Source: Streptomyces zingiberis (lineage in GTDB: Bacteria; Actinomycetota; Actinomycetes; Streptomycetales; Streptomycetaceae). Taken from it: 64,000 bases of DNA. The stretch covers positions 28,339 through 92,338 of the forward strand of contig NZ_JAATEN010000026.1 in NCBI RefSeq assembly GCF_012034935.1. Direction: 5' to 3'. Made by a program: the position numbers and the translations under genes. The notes under the pieces are model-generated. The model did no database searches and was not told the DNA's origin. It saw only the letters and a list, made by a program, of their open reading frames with translations. Position 1 is the first letter of the stretch. Every line of letters starts with the position of its first letter. Positions 15,259-23,045 of this stretch are shown piece after piece.

Positions 15259-16479
15259 TCAGCCCGTCCCGAACAGGTCGCTCAGCTGCGTCAATGCCTT
15301 CCGCTTCTCCTCCGGAGAGGCGTGGGCGTAGATCCCCAGCGTGACCTGAAGATCGCTGTGCCCGGCGATCTCCCGGACGATGTGGGGCGCCACCCCGAGA
15401 TCGAGCAGAAGCGACACGAACGAGTGGCGCAGATCGTGGAAGCGGTAGCCCTCCAGCCCGGTCCGCTTCTGGAGGGCGTACCAGTGGCGGTTGAGGTTGC
15501 GCGGGTCCACGGGCGAGCCGACGGCCGTCGTGAAGACATGACCGGAGTCCATCCACTCGCCACCACACTCCGCCCGCTCCTGCCGCTGCTGCTCGCACCG
15601 GGCCCGCAGGGCGTCTCTGACAAAGGAAGGCAGGGGGATGGTCCGGCGCGAGTGCCGCGTCTTGGGCTCCGCCGACACCAGCTCTCCGTTGATCCGCTGG
15701 AGCGAGCGAGTCACCGCGAGTTCTCCTCGGTCCAGGTCCACCACGTCCCACCGCAGGCCGAGGAGTTCCCCCTTACGGAGCCCGAGGGTCACGGCCAGGA
15801 GGTACAGCGCGTACAGCCGGTCGCCCCGCACCGTCGCCAGCAGTTCGCGGGCCGCCACCGTGTCGAGCCCTTTGCCACGCGCGTAGGAAGGCCCCTCCAC
15901 CTGGACCAGCTTGGCAACGTTGCGTGACACAAGTTCCTCCCGCACGGCACTCTGAAGGGCGTTGCGCAATACGGCGTGGACGAGCTGGACCATGCGAGCT
16001 GACAAGTGCCGGCCACAGCACCGGTCCCGCGAACAGCACTGCTCCGCCTCGGGCCGCCGGACGTCGAGCTGCCGAGCACAGCAGAGACACAGATCCCGCA
16101 GCCGGGCCAGCATCGCCTGGACGTCCCGGGGCGCCAGTCGTTCGAGCCGCTTGCCGCCGAGCAGCGGCACCAGGTAGAGGCGTACCGCCGATTCGTAGGC
16201 GAGCAGGGTTTTCGGCCGCCGCCGGGGGGCCACGACATGTTCGATCCAGTACGTCAGATAGTCCCCGACCGTCCACGCCTTGTCGGCCACGGGGATTCCG
16301 CGATGCGCCTGTTCCAGCATCCGCACGAGCTTGGCGTGGGCTTCGGCGCGCGTACGCCCGTAGTGGCGTTTGCGCTTGAAGGTGCCCGCTGAGGTCGGGA
16401 CGTACGCTGCCGCTTCCCAACGCCCGTCTTTCCGGCGAGTAATCGTTCCTTCACCGTTCAGCCGATTGCGGCGGCTCAT
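15259..16479 (-). CDS. int: Site-specific tyrosine recombinase (integrase)
   Basis: 406 residues. An N-terminal AP2-like DNA-binding arm (GTITRRKDGRWEAAAYVP...) and a SAM-like core-binding domain (about 68-180) precede the catalytic domain. Visible catalytic residues are R235 in LGLRKGELLG, a Lys near 273, H348 and R351 in HDLRHS, H374 in GHSD, and nucleophile Y384 in GIYAHAS. An unusual Cys-rich segment (CLCC ... CC ... CC, residues 131-155) interrupts the core-binding domain and may bind zinc. The start ATG at 16479 overlaps the rep stop (ATGA). It should excise and integrate the element at tRNA-Phe. Confidence 0.95.
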   Translation of the reverse strand: MSRRNRLNGEGTITRRKDGRWEAAAYVPTSAGTFKRKRHYGRTRAEAHAKLVRMLEQAHRGIPVADKAWTVGDYLTYWIEHVVAPRRRPKTLLAYESAVRLYLVPLLGGKRLERLAPRDVQAMLARLRDLCLCCARQLDVRRPEAEQCCSRDRCCGRHLSARMVQLVHAVLRNALQSAVREELVSRNVAKLVQVEGPSYARGKGLDTVAARELLATVRGDRLYALYLLAVTLGLRKGELLGLRWDVVDLDRGELAVTRSLQRINGELVSAEPKTRHSRRTIPLPSFVRDALRARCEQQRQERAECGGEWMDSGHVFTTAVGSPVDPRNLNRHWYALQKRTGLEGYRFHDLRHSFVSLLLDLGVAPHIVREIAGHSDLQVTLGIYAHASPEEKRKALTQLSDLFGTG

Positions 16480-17903
16480 ATCCACTCCTCCCCGTTCCCG
16501 TGTTCGTCGAGTTCCGCGAGTGCTTCGCGCGCGGTCTCCCGGTTCTCGCGGATGTCCCGGGCGATGGAGGCCGCGAGCCAGGACTCGCCCGGGGAGTGGC
16601 CGTGCCCGGCATAGGTCCAGTGGGCGAGAACGAGCGCGGAGCCGTCCGGGCCGCCGAGGTCTTCGGGCAGGCCCGAGGCGCGGCGCTCCTGACGGGCGCG
16701 GAAGTCGGCGCGGACCTGGCGCCGCTCGCCGAAGGTCGAGGAATAGCGGCGGGACTTGGTCAGGAAGTGGCCACGGAAGCCGAGCATGTGTGCCCAGGCC
16801 CACAGCTTGCGGTCGGGATACGTCTCGTCCAGGGCATGACAGGCTTCGATCAGCCGCCGCGTGTGCGCGGGCAGGCCGGGCCGCTTGTCGAGTTCGGAGA
16901 GTTCCCCGATCCGCCGGTCCACGGTGCCGGTGGACTCGGCCGCCTTGGTCGCGTACTTGGCCACGTAGGCGGCCACGGCCTGCTCGGTCAGCTCCTGCCC
17001 GTCGGTACCGATGGCCCGGACGTCCACCTGTTCACCCCAGCGGAGCACCCGCGCCGGAACGTCTCCGGAGCCCGTCACGGCCAGGGCGACCCGGGATGCG
17101 GCGGCCCGGATCGCGTCGCCCAGAAGACCGGTGGAGGCCCAGGGCGGCGGGGTGGAGTCCGGGCCGTCGGGACCGTCCAGGCGCACGATGGCGTGGAAGT
17201 GGATGGCCCCGCGCTTCTGGAACTCCGCGACCTTCCCGAAGGCGATCCGGCAGACGTCCCGCAGCGCGCGCTGGGAGGTCCCGGCGCGGGCGGCCACCTC
17301 GCGGCGCAGATAGGTGGTGAAGCGGCGCCACAGCTCCCCGGCGTGGTTGTTCCAGAGCACCGCCCCGGCGTAGTCGTACCGCGTGGGATCGAGCGCGGTT
17401 CCGAGCCCCGGATCGTCCTCGGCGTGCGCGGAGCCGCACCGGCAGCGCCCGGACTCGGGGCGGTTGTGCACCGGGCCGAACGAGGGCGCGGTCAGCGTGA
17501 CGAAGACCCCGGGGTGAACCCGCACCCGGTCCGGGACGCCCATCCTCGTGTCTCCGGTCAGTCCGGCGCGTATCAGGTGGTAGGCGTCCCCGGCGTACGT
17601 CCAGGCACACGACGGGCAGCGCGAGGCCCGCCGGTTGCCGCAGGCCACCCGGAGCCGCCCGCCGGGCTCCGCCTCGGTGGAGTAGGTGTGTAGCACCTCC
17701 CCACTCCGGGCGTCACGGGTGACGGTCGCGCCGGAAAGATGTATCGGGTCCGAACAGCCCCCGGTACGGCGTATCTGCTCCTGCCAGCGTTCGAAGCCCG
17801 GCGCCGAGGCGACACGGAGCAGATCGGCCAGGGTCAGGGGATCGGTCCCCACGGACGCGGCGGCACCGGCCACGGCTTCGGGGGCGACGGGGAAGGCGGT
17901 CAC
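16476..17903 (-). CDS. Replication initiator, RepSA-like HUH protein
   Basis: 475 residues. A zinc-like N-terminal segment contains CGNRRASRCPSCAW (about 88-101) and CRCGSAH (about 164-170). The HUH metal motif HFH lies at 235-237 (RGAIHFHAIVRLDG), followed further on by AAYVAKYATKAAE with a candidate nicking Tyr. This is the layout of rolling-circle initiators of AICEs such as pSAM2 RepSA, which nick the circularised element at its origin. GTG at 17903 overlaps the stop of the Cys-rich gene (GTGA). The gene ends in an ATGA overlap with int. Coupling of rep to int without an xis between them is unusual. Confidence 0.9.
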   Translation of the reverse strand: MTAFPVAPEAVAGAAASVGTDPLTLADLLRVASAPGFERWQEQIRRTGGCSDPIHLSGATVTRDARSGEVLHTYSTEAEPGGRLRVACGNRRASRCPSCAWTYAGDAYHLIRAGLTGDTRMGVPDRVRVHPGVFVTLTAPSFGPVHNRPESGRCRCGSAHAEDDPGLGTALDPTRYDYAGAVLWNNHAGELWRRFTTYLRREVAARAGTSQRALRDVCRIAFGKVAEFQKRGAIHFHAIVRLDGPDGPDSTPPPWASTGLLGDAIRAAASRVALAVTGSGDVPARVLRWGEQVDVRAIGTDGQELTEQAVAAYVAKYATKAAESTGTVDRRIGELSELDKRPGLPAHTRRLIEACHALDETYPDRKLWAWAHMLGFRGHFLTKSRRYSSTFGERRQVRADFRARQERRASGLPEDLGGPDGSALVLAHWTYAGHGHSPGESWLAASIARDIRENRETAREALAELDEHGNGEEWI

Positions 17904-18178
17904 CGCTCCTCCGCCGCATCCTCGACGATCTCGACCTTCAGCATCTTCGAGCCCCGGCAGATGGGACAGAAGATCCGGAATCCGGTGGTGTCGTAACCGC
18001 TGCCGCCGCAGTCGGGGCACTCCAGCCACTCGGTACGGTCGTACTCCCAGCGGCAGGCTTGCGGAGCGTCGCAGTGCGACAGGCCGCACACAGCGCAGCA
18101 CCGGGCAGCCGTACGGACGATCCTCGGAGCAGGGGGCCGACCGGTCACCCGGTGGGGGTGCACGAGTGAGACGGGCAT
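17900..18178 (-). CDS. Small Cys-rich (zinc-ribbon-like) AICE protein
   Basis: 92 residues with eight or more Cys in pairs: ARCCAVCGLSHCDAPQAC (about 26-42) and ECPDCGGSGYDTT...FCPICRGSKM (about 53-79). The second pair resembles a DnaJ-type zinc ribbon. It is first in the rep-int transcript and overlaps rep by GTGA. In other AICEs this position holds small zinc-binding proteins of unknown function; a role as excisionase or replication cofactor is only a guess. The ATG at 18178 follows a CTCAAGGGAG stretch containing GGGAG. Confidence 0.75.
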   Translation of the reverse strand: MPVSLVHPHRVTGRPPAPRIVRTAARCCAVCGLSHCDAPQACRWEYDRTEWLECPDCGGSGYDTTGFRIFCPICRGSKMLKVEIVEDAAEER

Positions 18179-18246
18179 GATGGAACTCCCTTGAGAGAGG
18201 GGTGGGGCGGCGCATCTGCTTGGCGGTAGGGGCGCCGCCCCTCAAC

Positions 18247-18274
18247 TGGCTTGAGCCACTAGTGGCTTGAGCCA
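18247..18274. promoter_or_regulatory. Paired operator for the GntR regulator
   Basis: TGGCTTGAGCCA occurs twice (18247-18258 and 18263-18274) separated by CTAG, inside a larger near-palindrome starting AACTGG and ending CCAGTT. It lies between the divergent rep operon and the GntR gene, 70 bp upstream of the Cys-rich gene start. Confidence 0.7.
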
Positions 18275-18308
18275 GTTGACCATGGAGGGTCACACGCGGT
18301 CAACCTTC

Positions 18309-18320
18309 TGGCTTAAGCCA
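18309..18320. promoter_or_regulatory. Third GntR operator overlapping the gntR promoter
   Basis: TGGCTTAAGCCA is a perfect palindrome and a one-base variant of the paired sites. It is 4 bp before a TACGAT -10-like hexamer (18325-18330), which suits autorepression. Confidence 0.65.
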
Positions 18321-18337
18321 GCGCTACGATGCTGGGC

Positions 18338-19111
18338 ATGACGACGCCCGGAACTCCCTCCCAGCCGCCTCCGAGCAGGCGCATCGCCGAGGCCCTGCGC
18401 GCGGAGATCGAATCCGGTCAGCTCTCACCCGGGGACAAGCTCATGTCGGAACGGGCGCTGGCCGAGCGCTACGGGACCGCACGGAACACCGCCCGCGAGG
18501 CCATCCGGATCCTGGCCGAACAAGGCTTGGTGACCGCGAAGCACGGCCGCGGGGTCTTCGTCCGCGAACCACAGCGGCTCTTCCGGTTCGGCAGCGACCG
18601 CTACTCCTCGAAGAACCGTGAGACGGGGCTGACGCCCTTCCGGCTGGAGGCGCGGCGACAGGGCAAGACGGCCAGGATCGAGGTCGTCAGCATCGAGGTG
18701 GAGACTCCGCCGAAGGACATTGCGGAGCGCCTGCACGTGCCGGCCGACGAGGCCAGCGTCGTCCACCGGGAGAACCACTACTTCGCCGATGACGAGCCGG
18801 TCCAGATCGTCTCCACCTACCTCCGGTGGGACGAGGCCGAGGGGACACTGCTCATGCAACCCAAGTCGGGACCGCACGGCATCTACGGGCGGCTGGAGGA
18901 GCTGGGACACGTTATGCGCCGGGTACGGGACGAGATCAGCGCGCGGATGCCGACGCCGCACGAAGCCGCCGTTCTGGATCTCCTGCCGGGCGTCCCCGTC
19001 CTGGAGGTCCTGCACACGAGCCTGGACCAGGACGGCACCCCGTTCGAGGTCTCCCGGTACGTCCACCGCGCGGACCAGACCGGATTGCTGTACGAACTGC
19101 CCGTCGAGTAG
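18338..19111 (+). CDS. GntR-family regulator with UTRA domain (KorSA-like)
   Basis: 257 residues. The N-terminal winged helix (RRIAEALRAEIESGQLSPGDKL, SERALAERYGTARNTAREAI, GLVTAKHGRGVFV) fits the GntR/HutC subfamily. The C-terminal effector-binding UTRA domain (about 95-250) has the late LLPGVPVLEVLHTSLDQDG segment. In pSAM2-type elements a protein of this class (KorSA) keeps the element quiet. ATG at 18338 is preferred; ATG at 18329 is in frame. Both are very close to the -10-like hexamer, so the message may be leaderless. Three palindromic candidate operators lie directly upstream. Confidence 0.9.
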   Translation: MTTPGTPSQPPPSRRIAEALRAEIESGQLSPGDKLMSERALAERYGTARNTAREAIRILAEQGLVTAKHGRGVFVREPQRLFRFGSDRYSSKNRETGLTPFRLEARRQGKTARIEVVSIEVETPPKDIAERLHVPADEASVVHRENHYFADDEPVQIVSTYLRWDEAEGTLLMQPKSGPHGIYGRLEELGHVMRRVRDEISARMPTPHEAAVLDLLPGVPVLEVLHTSLDQDGTPFEVSRYVHRADQTGLLYELPVE

Positions 19112-19133
19112 CCGAGTAGCCAGGAGCACGACC

Positions 19134-19649
19134 ATGGGAAGCCCGCGAATCCGTCCCCTCGAAGAGACCGACCTGCCCGGCGCGGCGGCGGCCTTGGTGG
19201 AGGTCCACGCGACGGACGGGTATCCCGTCGAGGGAGTGGAGCAGCCGGAAGCGTGGCTGTGGTCGGACGACGTACTGGCGTCCTGGGTCGCCATAACCGA
19301 CGGCGGCCAAGTCGTCGGGCACGTGGCGGTGATGAGCCCCAAGGGCGAGGACGCCGCATCCCTCTGGACCGAGCAGAGCGGCGACAGCATCGAGAACGTG
19401 GCGGTACTCGCACGGCTCTTCGTCCTCAAGAGCGCCAGGGAACGCGCGCTGGGCGAGGAGCTGGCACGGACGGCCATGGCCCACGCACAGTCCCGAGGGC
19501 TCCGCCTGGTGCTCGACGTCATGACGAAGGACGTGGCCGCGATACGCCTCTACGAGCGCTTGGGCTGGCGCAAGATCGGTGAGACCGCGCACCACTACGG
19601 AGACGGGCAGCAGACCAGCGCGCTTTGCTACGTCGCACCGGAGCGGTAG
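19134..19649 (+). CDS. GNAT-family N-acetyltransferase
   Basis: 171 residues with a GNAT fold: N-terminal IRPLEETDLPGAAAALVEVH, central VAITDGGQVVGHVAVMS, the acetyl-CoA loop region LFVLKSARERALGEELARTAM (motif A equivalent of Q/R-x-x-G-x-G/A is degenerate: R-E-R-A-L-G), and the C-terminal DVMTKDVAAIRLYERLGWRKIG. A good ribosome site (CAGGAG) precedes the ATG at 19134, 22 bp after gntR, so both are likely co-transcribed. It is the only apparent cargo gene of the element; substrate unknown (drug, protein or metabolite). Confidence 0.88.
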   Translation: MGSPRIRPLEETDLPGAAAALVEVHATDGYPVEGVEQPEAWLWSDDVLASWVAITDGGQVVGHVAVMSPKGEDAASLWTEQSGDSIENVAVLARLFVLKSARERALGEELARTAMAHAQSRGLRLVLDVMTKDVAAIRLYERLGWRKIGETAHHYGDGQQTSALCYVAPER

Positions 19650-19915
19650 CGCGTTACAAGATTCTCTACATCATCAAGTCACCCGGCTCCGCTCCGCTCC
19701 GCCGGGCGCGCGGCCGGCGGACGGCCGCGCCCGCTCCTGCCTCCGTCCCGCTCAGCGCCGCCGCCCGCAGGCCGCGCGCCCGCAGCGTGAGGGCCGAGTG
19801 GCGCAGGTGAGCATCAGAGGCGAACGGCTACGACGATGCCTCCGGCGGGGGCGCTCAGGCTCCGGGATGGCGGCGGCTCCGATGGCGAGTGCCGCGACGT
19901 CGTAGTGCGCGAGGG

Positions 19916-20067
19916 AGCTCCCATCCCGTCTGCCTTCGACCCAGGACAAGCCGAGCAGCCTTGGCCCCTGGTGTCCAGGTCGTTCGTACAGTGGCGCGCT
20001 CCACCTGGACACCAGGGGCCAAGCCCGCTCCACTGCGTGTGGGTCGAAGGCAGACGGGATGGGAGCT
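19916..20067. repeat. Large two-step inverted repeat (possible single-strand origin)
   Basis: The outer arms (19916-19943 and 20040-20067) match perfectly over 28 bp. The inner arms (19960-19980 and 20003-20023; CTTGGCCCCTGGTGTCCAGGT and complement) match over 21 bp, with a 22-nt loop and two 16-nt internal bulges. A structure this large beside a rolling-circle Rep gene suits a lagging-strand or nick origin; this is inference. Confidence 0.85.
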
Positions 20068-20103
20068 TGAGGGCAGGTCCAGGGCCATGGCAGAAGACCC
20101 CGG

Positions 20104-20123
20104 CTGACGGCAGTATGACGGCA
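20104..20123 (+). repeat. Right arm repeat inside the element
   Basis: Exact copy of 15230-15249 in direct orientation, about 97 bp before attR. Confidence 0.6.
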
Positions 20124-20219
20124 ACGGGGGCGGACGATCACGGTCAACAGCGGTCAGTCACGGGGTGTTCAACCTGGGCGTTCGTGGGCCGGAGCGTGAT
20201 CCACCACGCATGATCAACT

Positions 20220-20266
20220 CGCCTGAAAAGCGGAAGGTCGCCGGTTCGACCCCGGCCCCAGCCACC
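20220..20266 (+). repeat. attR core (47-bp direct repeat)
   Basis: Copy of the tRNA-Phe 3' part without the 5' half, so no functional tRNA forms here. It is followed by the duplicated terminator hairpin (20287-20311). Confidence 0.92.
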
Positions 20267-20576
20267 ACCGCCCACCAGGGCAAACGCCCCCGCCGAGATC
20301 CTCGGCGGGGGTTTCTCGTACCGGTGGGACCACCAGTTGCGCCAGCGAGTCGGGGAGTCGTCACCTCGTGGGCGCCCCCTTCATGGCCATGAGGACCTCC
20401 CCGCGTTCTTCGTGGCGGGTGGCGACGCCCTGGGACCCCTCAAGTGGTTGGCGCCCGCCCACCAGCGTTACGCTCCCGCGGCGATCTCGGCCGAAGCCGG
20501 GCAAGGAGCAACGGACGGCAGCGGCCGCCCGTGGTCAGTGGAACTTGCCGGTGAACGGTCCCAGACCTTCACGGCC
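20267..20576. other. Gene-free stretch after attR
   Basis: 310 bp. It has the duplicated terminator hairpin (stem CCCCCGCCGA, T tract short) at 20287-20314. Beyond it I see no convincing coding frame; it may be remnant DNA. Confidence 0.5.
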
Positions 20577-20807
20577 TCAGGCCATGCGAGCCGCCAGTTC
20601 ATCGAGACTGAGGAAGTACCGAGCGTGGGTGCGCAGCAGATCAGAACGACTCCTGGCGCTCAGGACAACCACTTCAACGTTCGCATGATCGCGATACTGT
20701 TTCTCGGCCTCGAATCGGGCAGCCAAGGCATCTCGCCGGTGCACGTACTGCCGCTCGCGCAACAGGCGACCAGCCGAGCGGTCGTACACGACGAGAACGT
20801 TGGTCAT
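20577..20807 (-). CDS. 76-residue protein coupled to the RelA/SpoT-domain gene
   Basis: Small protein starting MTNVLVVYDRSAGRLLRERQ and rich in charged residues (RFEAEKQYRDHANVEVVVL, LLRTHARYFLSLDELAAR). No known domain is recognised; the pattern suggests an alpha/beta fold of strands and two helices. Its ATG at 20807 overlaps the TGA of the upstream alarmone-synthetase-like gene (ATGA), which implies coupled translation and a functional link. It could be an antitoxin, a regulator of the synthetase or an accessory subunit. Base composition is lower in G+C than nearby core genes. Confidence 0.7.
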   Translation of the reverse strand: MTNVLVVYDRSAGRLLRERQYVHRRDALAARFEAEKQYRDHANVEVVVLSARSRSDLLRTHARYFLSLDELAARMA

Positions 20808-21628
20808 GGTTCCACGCTACCAACATCGCTCCGTTGCGAGACAGGCGTCATGTGCGTCATCTCCTCACGGAGATGCGCCAGGCTCTCCCGAACCGAGTCC
20901 CACAGTTCCCGCACCCGGTCATCCTGTCGCGCCCCGGAGACCGCAGCCTCTTCCAAAGCGTTGATCAGGTCACTCAACGCTACTGCGCTCTCCGTCATGG
21001 CCACGTGGTACCGGTAGGAGGCCTCGTAGATCTCCATGAGAGCGGCGTTCCTCGCCGTCTCACCCTCTGCCAAGCCCCTGGCCGGTTCCCACCAGTGCGC
21101 GGGGGCCTCTCCGTATCTGATACCTCGACCGATCAGATCCGCCAGCTTCTCGAACATGTCAGCCCACTCATGCTGCCATCGCGTTCTGACCTGGATCTCG
21201 ACAGGGATACCGTCCAGGAAGACGATCACATGGACGGCCCGGTAGCCCTGACTTGGCTGCGACCGGCGATCCATGACCTTCGGCTCACGCTCGGCCGAAG
21301 CGAAGGCCTCGACGATCAACCGGACCGCCTCGTCTTGAGCCGTCCTGGTGCCGTCCAGCACGATCCGCATGCCTGCCAGGTCCTGCATGCTCTTCAGCCA
21401 GGAACCGCCGTGCCTCGCCAGCTTCTCCAAGATCGTTCCAGTGTTCTTGACACGACTTGTGGGATCGAATCCCAGGTCACGCACGATCTCCAAAGCAGAC
21501 GCCAGGGTGTCGTCATAGGCGATCAGTAGATCGCTGAGCGCCGCGAGATCCTCATCGCTCGGCTCGTTCGCCTTGACCAAACGCTCACCGAGCCGGATGA
21601 CCTGCGATTTACTGAAGGGCAATGCCAT
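20804..21628 (-). CDS. RelA/SpoT-domain (p)ppGpp-synthetase-like protein
   Basis: 274 residues. The RelA_SpoT nucleotidyltransferase domain covers about 50-180: SRVKNTGTILEKLAR, DLAGMRIV (83-90), SQGYRAVHVIV (126-136) and VEIQVRTRWQHEWADM (143-158), which include the expected Asp, the stacking Tyr, and the Glu/Gln/His of the active site. No HD hydrolase, TGS or ACT domain is present, so it is a stand-alone small alarmone synthetase type. A helical C-terminal extension follows. The ATG at 21628 is chosen; an in-frame GTG at 21652 is possible. It sits in accessory DNA next to attR and is coupled to a 76-residue partner. Confidence 0.85.
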   Translation of the reverse strand: MALPFSKSQVIRLGERLVKANEPSDEDLAALSDLLIAYDDTLASALEIVRDLGFDPTSRVKNTGTILEKLARHGGSWLKSMQDLAGMRIVLDGTRTAQDEAVRLIVEAFASAEREPKVMDRRSQPSQGYRAVHVIVFLDGIPVEIQVRTRWQHEWADMFEKLADLIGRGIRYGEAPAHWWEPARGLAEGETARNAALMEIYEASYRYHVAMTESAVALSDLINALEEAAVSGARQDDRVRELWDSVRESLAHLREEMTHMTPVSQRSDVGSVEP

Positions 21629-22072
21629 ACCGGACGTTTTAGCACCGATCACACCCGGTGAGAGGTCACTTCAGCCAACAGCATCGGATGCCCTCCGCCC
21701 CAAGCATCTTCAGGCGAGCGGAAGACCGGCGGTCCCCCATGTCTGCCCCATCAGAGAGCGATTCGCGGGAAAGAGCGCGGAACACCGGTGAAATCCCCGG
21801 GATTTCCGGGCCCCCACGCACGCACGATCATTCGAGCCGCCGCCCTCCCAGCGCACGGAGGTAATGCCACCCCTTTTCCTCGCGGGAAGCCGCACCGGCG
21901 TCCTGCACGTCAACGCCAGAACGTGCCGAGGAGGGAGATACCTCCTCTCCGGCCGCGGAAGCAGCACGGGGCCCGCTCCGGAGGGGGAAGTAGTGGCCTG
22001 CCGGCCCGGCCGGGAGCCCTTCGGCGGGCCGGGACCGGGCCGGCAGGCTGGTGGAGTGGCCACGCGGCGGCG
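21629..22072. other. Gene-free spacer
   Basis: 444 bp upstream of the alarmone-synthetase-like gene. Relatively A+T-rich up to about 21900, then normal G+C. Promoter expected here on the minus strand; no gene seen. Confidence 0.5.
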
Positions 22073-22696
22073 TTACGGAACCTGCGGCGCCCCTGCCTCC
22101 GCCTCCGCTTCCGCCTGGCTCGTGGTGAAGGTGGTGAAGCGGACGGTCAGCCCTTCGCGTTCCGGGGAACAGCAGAACGGGCCGGCCGTCGCGGGGGCGT
22201 CCGGGGCCAGGGGCACCAGCCGGAACATCCGCCAGGGGCCGTCCGCGCGGCGGGCCCGCAGGGTCAGCGCGTCACCCGCGCGGGCGGCGCGGATGGTGAC
22301 CGGAGCCCCGGCCCAGTCGGGCACCGGCGACTGCGACCAGTCGGAGAACTCGCGGGTGACGACGGCACTCAGGTGAGGCGCGCCGTCGGTGTACTCGATG
22401 CCTGCCTTGACCCAGTTCTCGGCGTCGACGCGGATCATCAGTCCCGCCTGGTCGTAGAGGTCGGTGAAGTCCGCCTCGAAGGTCACCTCGACCATGCCGC
22501 CCTGGGGAAAGGGTGTCAGCAGGGCGTGCCCGTCGTCGCGGATGTAGCCGTAGCTCGTGCGGCGCCAGAAGTCGGTGCCGTCGGCCGTCGTGACGACCAG
22601 CGCGCCGGTGTCGTCCGTGGTGGCCCGGGGCGGGCGGTTCAGCCACTGTGCGGTCTCCCACGCGGGTCCGGTCTGCTGCTGCACGACATCGCTCAC
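22073..22696 (-). CDS. DUF1349 domain protein
   Basis: 207 residues of the DUF1349 family, a concanavalin/lectin-like beta sandwich. Typical segments are TDFWRRTSYGYIRDDGHALL, GMVEVTFEADFTDLYDQAGLMIR, NWVKAGIEYTDGAPHLSAVVTREFSDWS and the C-terminal GPFCCSPEREGLTVRFTTF. GTG at 22696 follows AAGGAG. Cytosolic: no signal sequence. Proteins of this family are suspected to bind carbohydrate; biochemical role unknown. It is divergent from the HrpA-type helicase gene. Confidence 0.9.
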   Translation of the reverse strand: MSDVVQQQTGPAWETAQWLNRPPRATTDDTGALVVTTADGTDFWRRTSYGYIRDDGHALLTPFPQGGMVEVTFEADFTDLYDQAGLMIRVDAENWVKAGIEYTDGAPHLSAVVTREFSDWSQSPVPDWAGAPVTIRAARAGDALTLRARRADGPWRMFRLVPLAPDAPATAGPFCCSPEREGLTVRFTTFTTSQAEAEAEAGAPQVP

Positions 22697-23045
22697 CGTT
22701 TCTCCTTGTCCTTCGGCCGCCCCGCCGGGGCCATCCTGCCGGACGGGGCGACGGGCCGGGGGCGATTCGGGACGGCCGCGGCGGGCTCCGGGGCCCGCGA
22801 CCGGCCCCCGGACGGGGTCCCGCCGTCCCCTGGGCCGCGCGTCCCCTGCCCCGGCCGCCTGACCCGGCCACGCGCACCCCGGCCGGGCCCGCCCGCCCCC
22901 GGCGGGGTCCCGCGCCCCCGCCGGGGCTCACGCCGCTCCCCGGGCCGGAAACCCGGGGCCAGGCGGCCCCCGGCGGCCTCCGGGGAGGCCCCGCGGGGTA
23001 ACTCGCTCGCCAGGGGTTTCCCCGAGGTGCGATCCTGGGGTCGGT
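22697..23045. other. Divergent intergenic region DUF1349/HrpA
   Basis: 349 bp, extremely G+C-rich, no gene. It must hold the start signals for both flanking genes; no clear hexamers recognised. Confidence 0.5.

Larger units (their letters stand above)
19650..20219. other. Non-coding right end of the element
   Basis: 570 bp between the acetyltransferase stop and attR. Frames on both strands merely read through the two arms of the inverted repeat and yield mirror-like peptides. It holds the 152-bp hairpin region and the right arm repeat. Confidence 0.6.
15123..20266. mobile_element. 5.1-kb tRNA-Phe-integrated element (mini AICE-like)
   Basis: The region lies between two exact 47-bp repeats of the tRNA-Phe 3' part. 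It encodes integrase, HUH replication initiator, a Cys-rich protein, a GntR/UTRA regulator and a GNAT acetyltransferase, plus a long inverted repeat. This matches actinomycete integrative elements of the pSAM2 type (AICEs), which excise, replicate by rolling circle and re-enter a tRNA. No FtsK-like Tra, Spd or recognisable excisionase is present, so self-transfer seems lost or supplied in trans. Confidence 0.88.

Noticed and set aside
19836..20213. Coding frames across the large inverted repeat
   Set aside because: Both strands give mirror-like peptides (IPSAFDP, WPLVSR) because of the palindrome; no ribosome site or domain.
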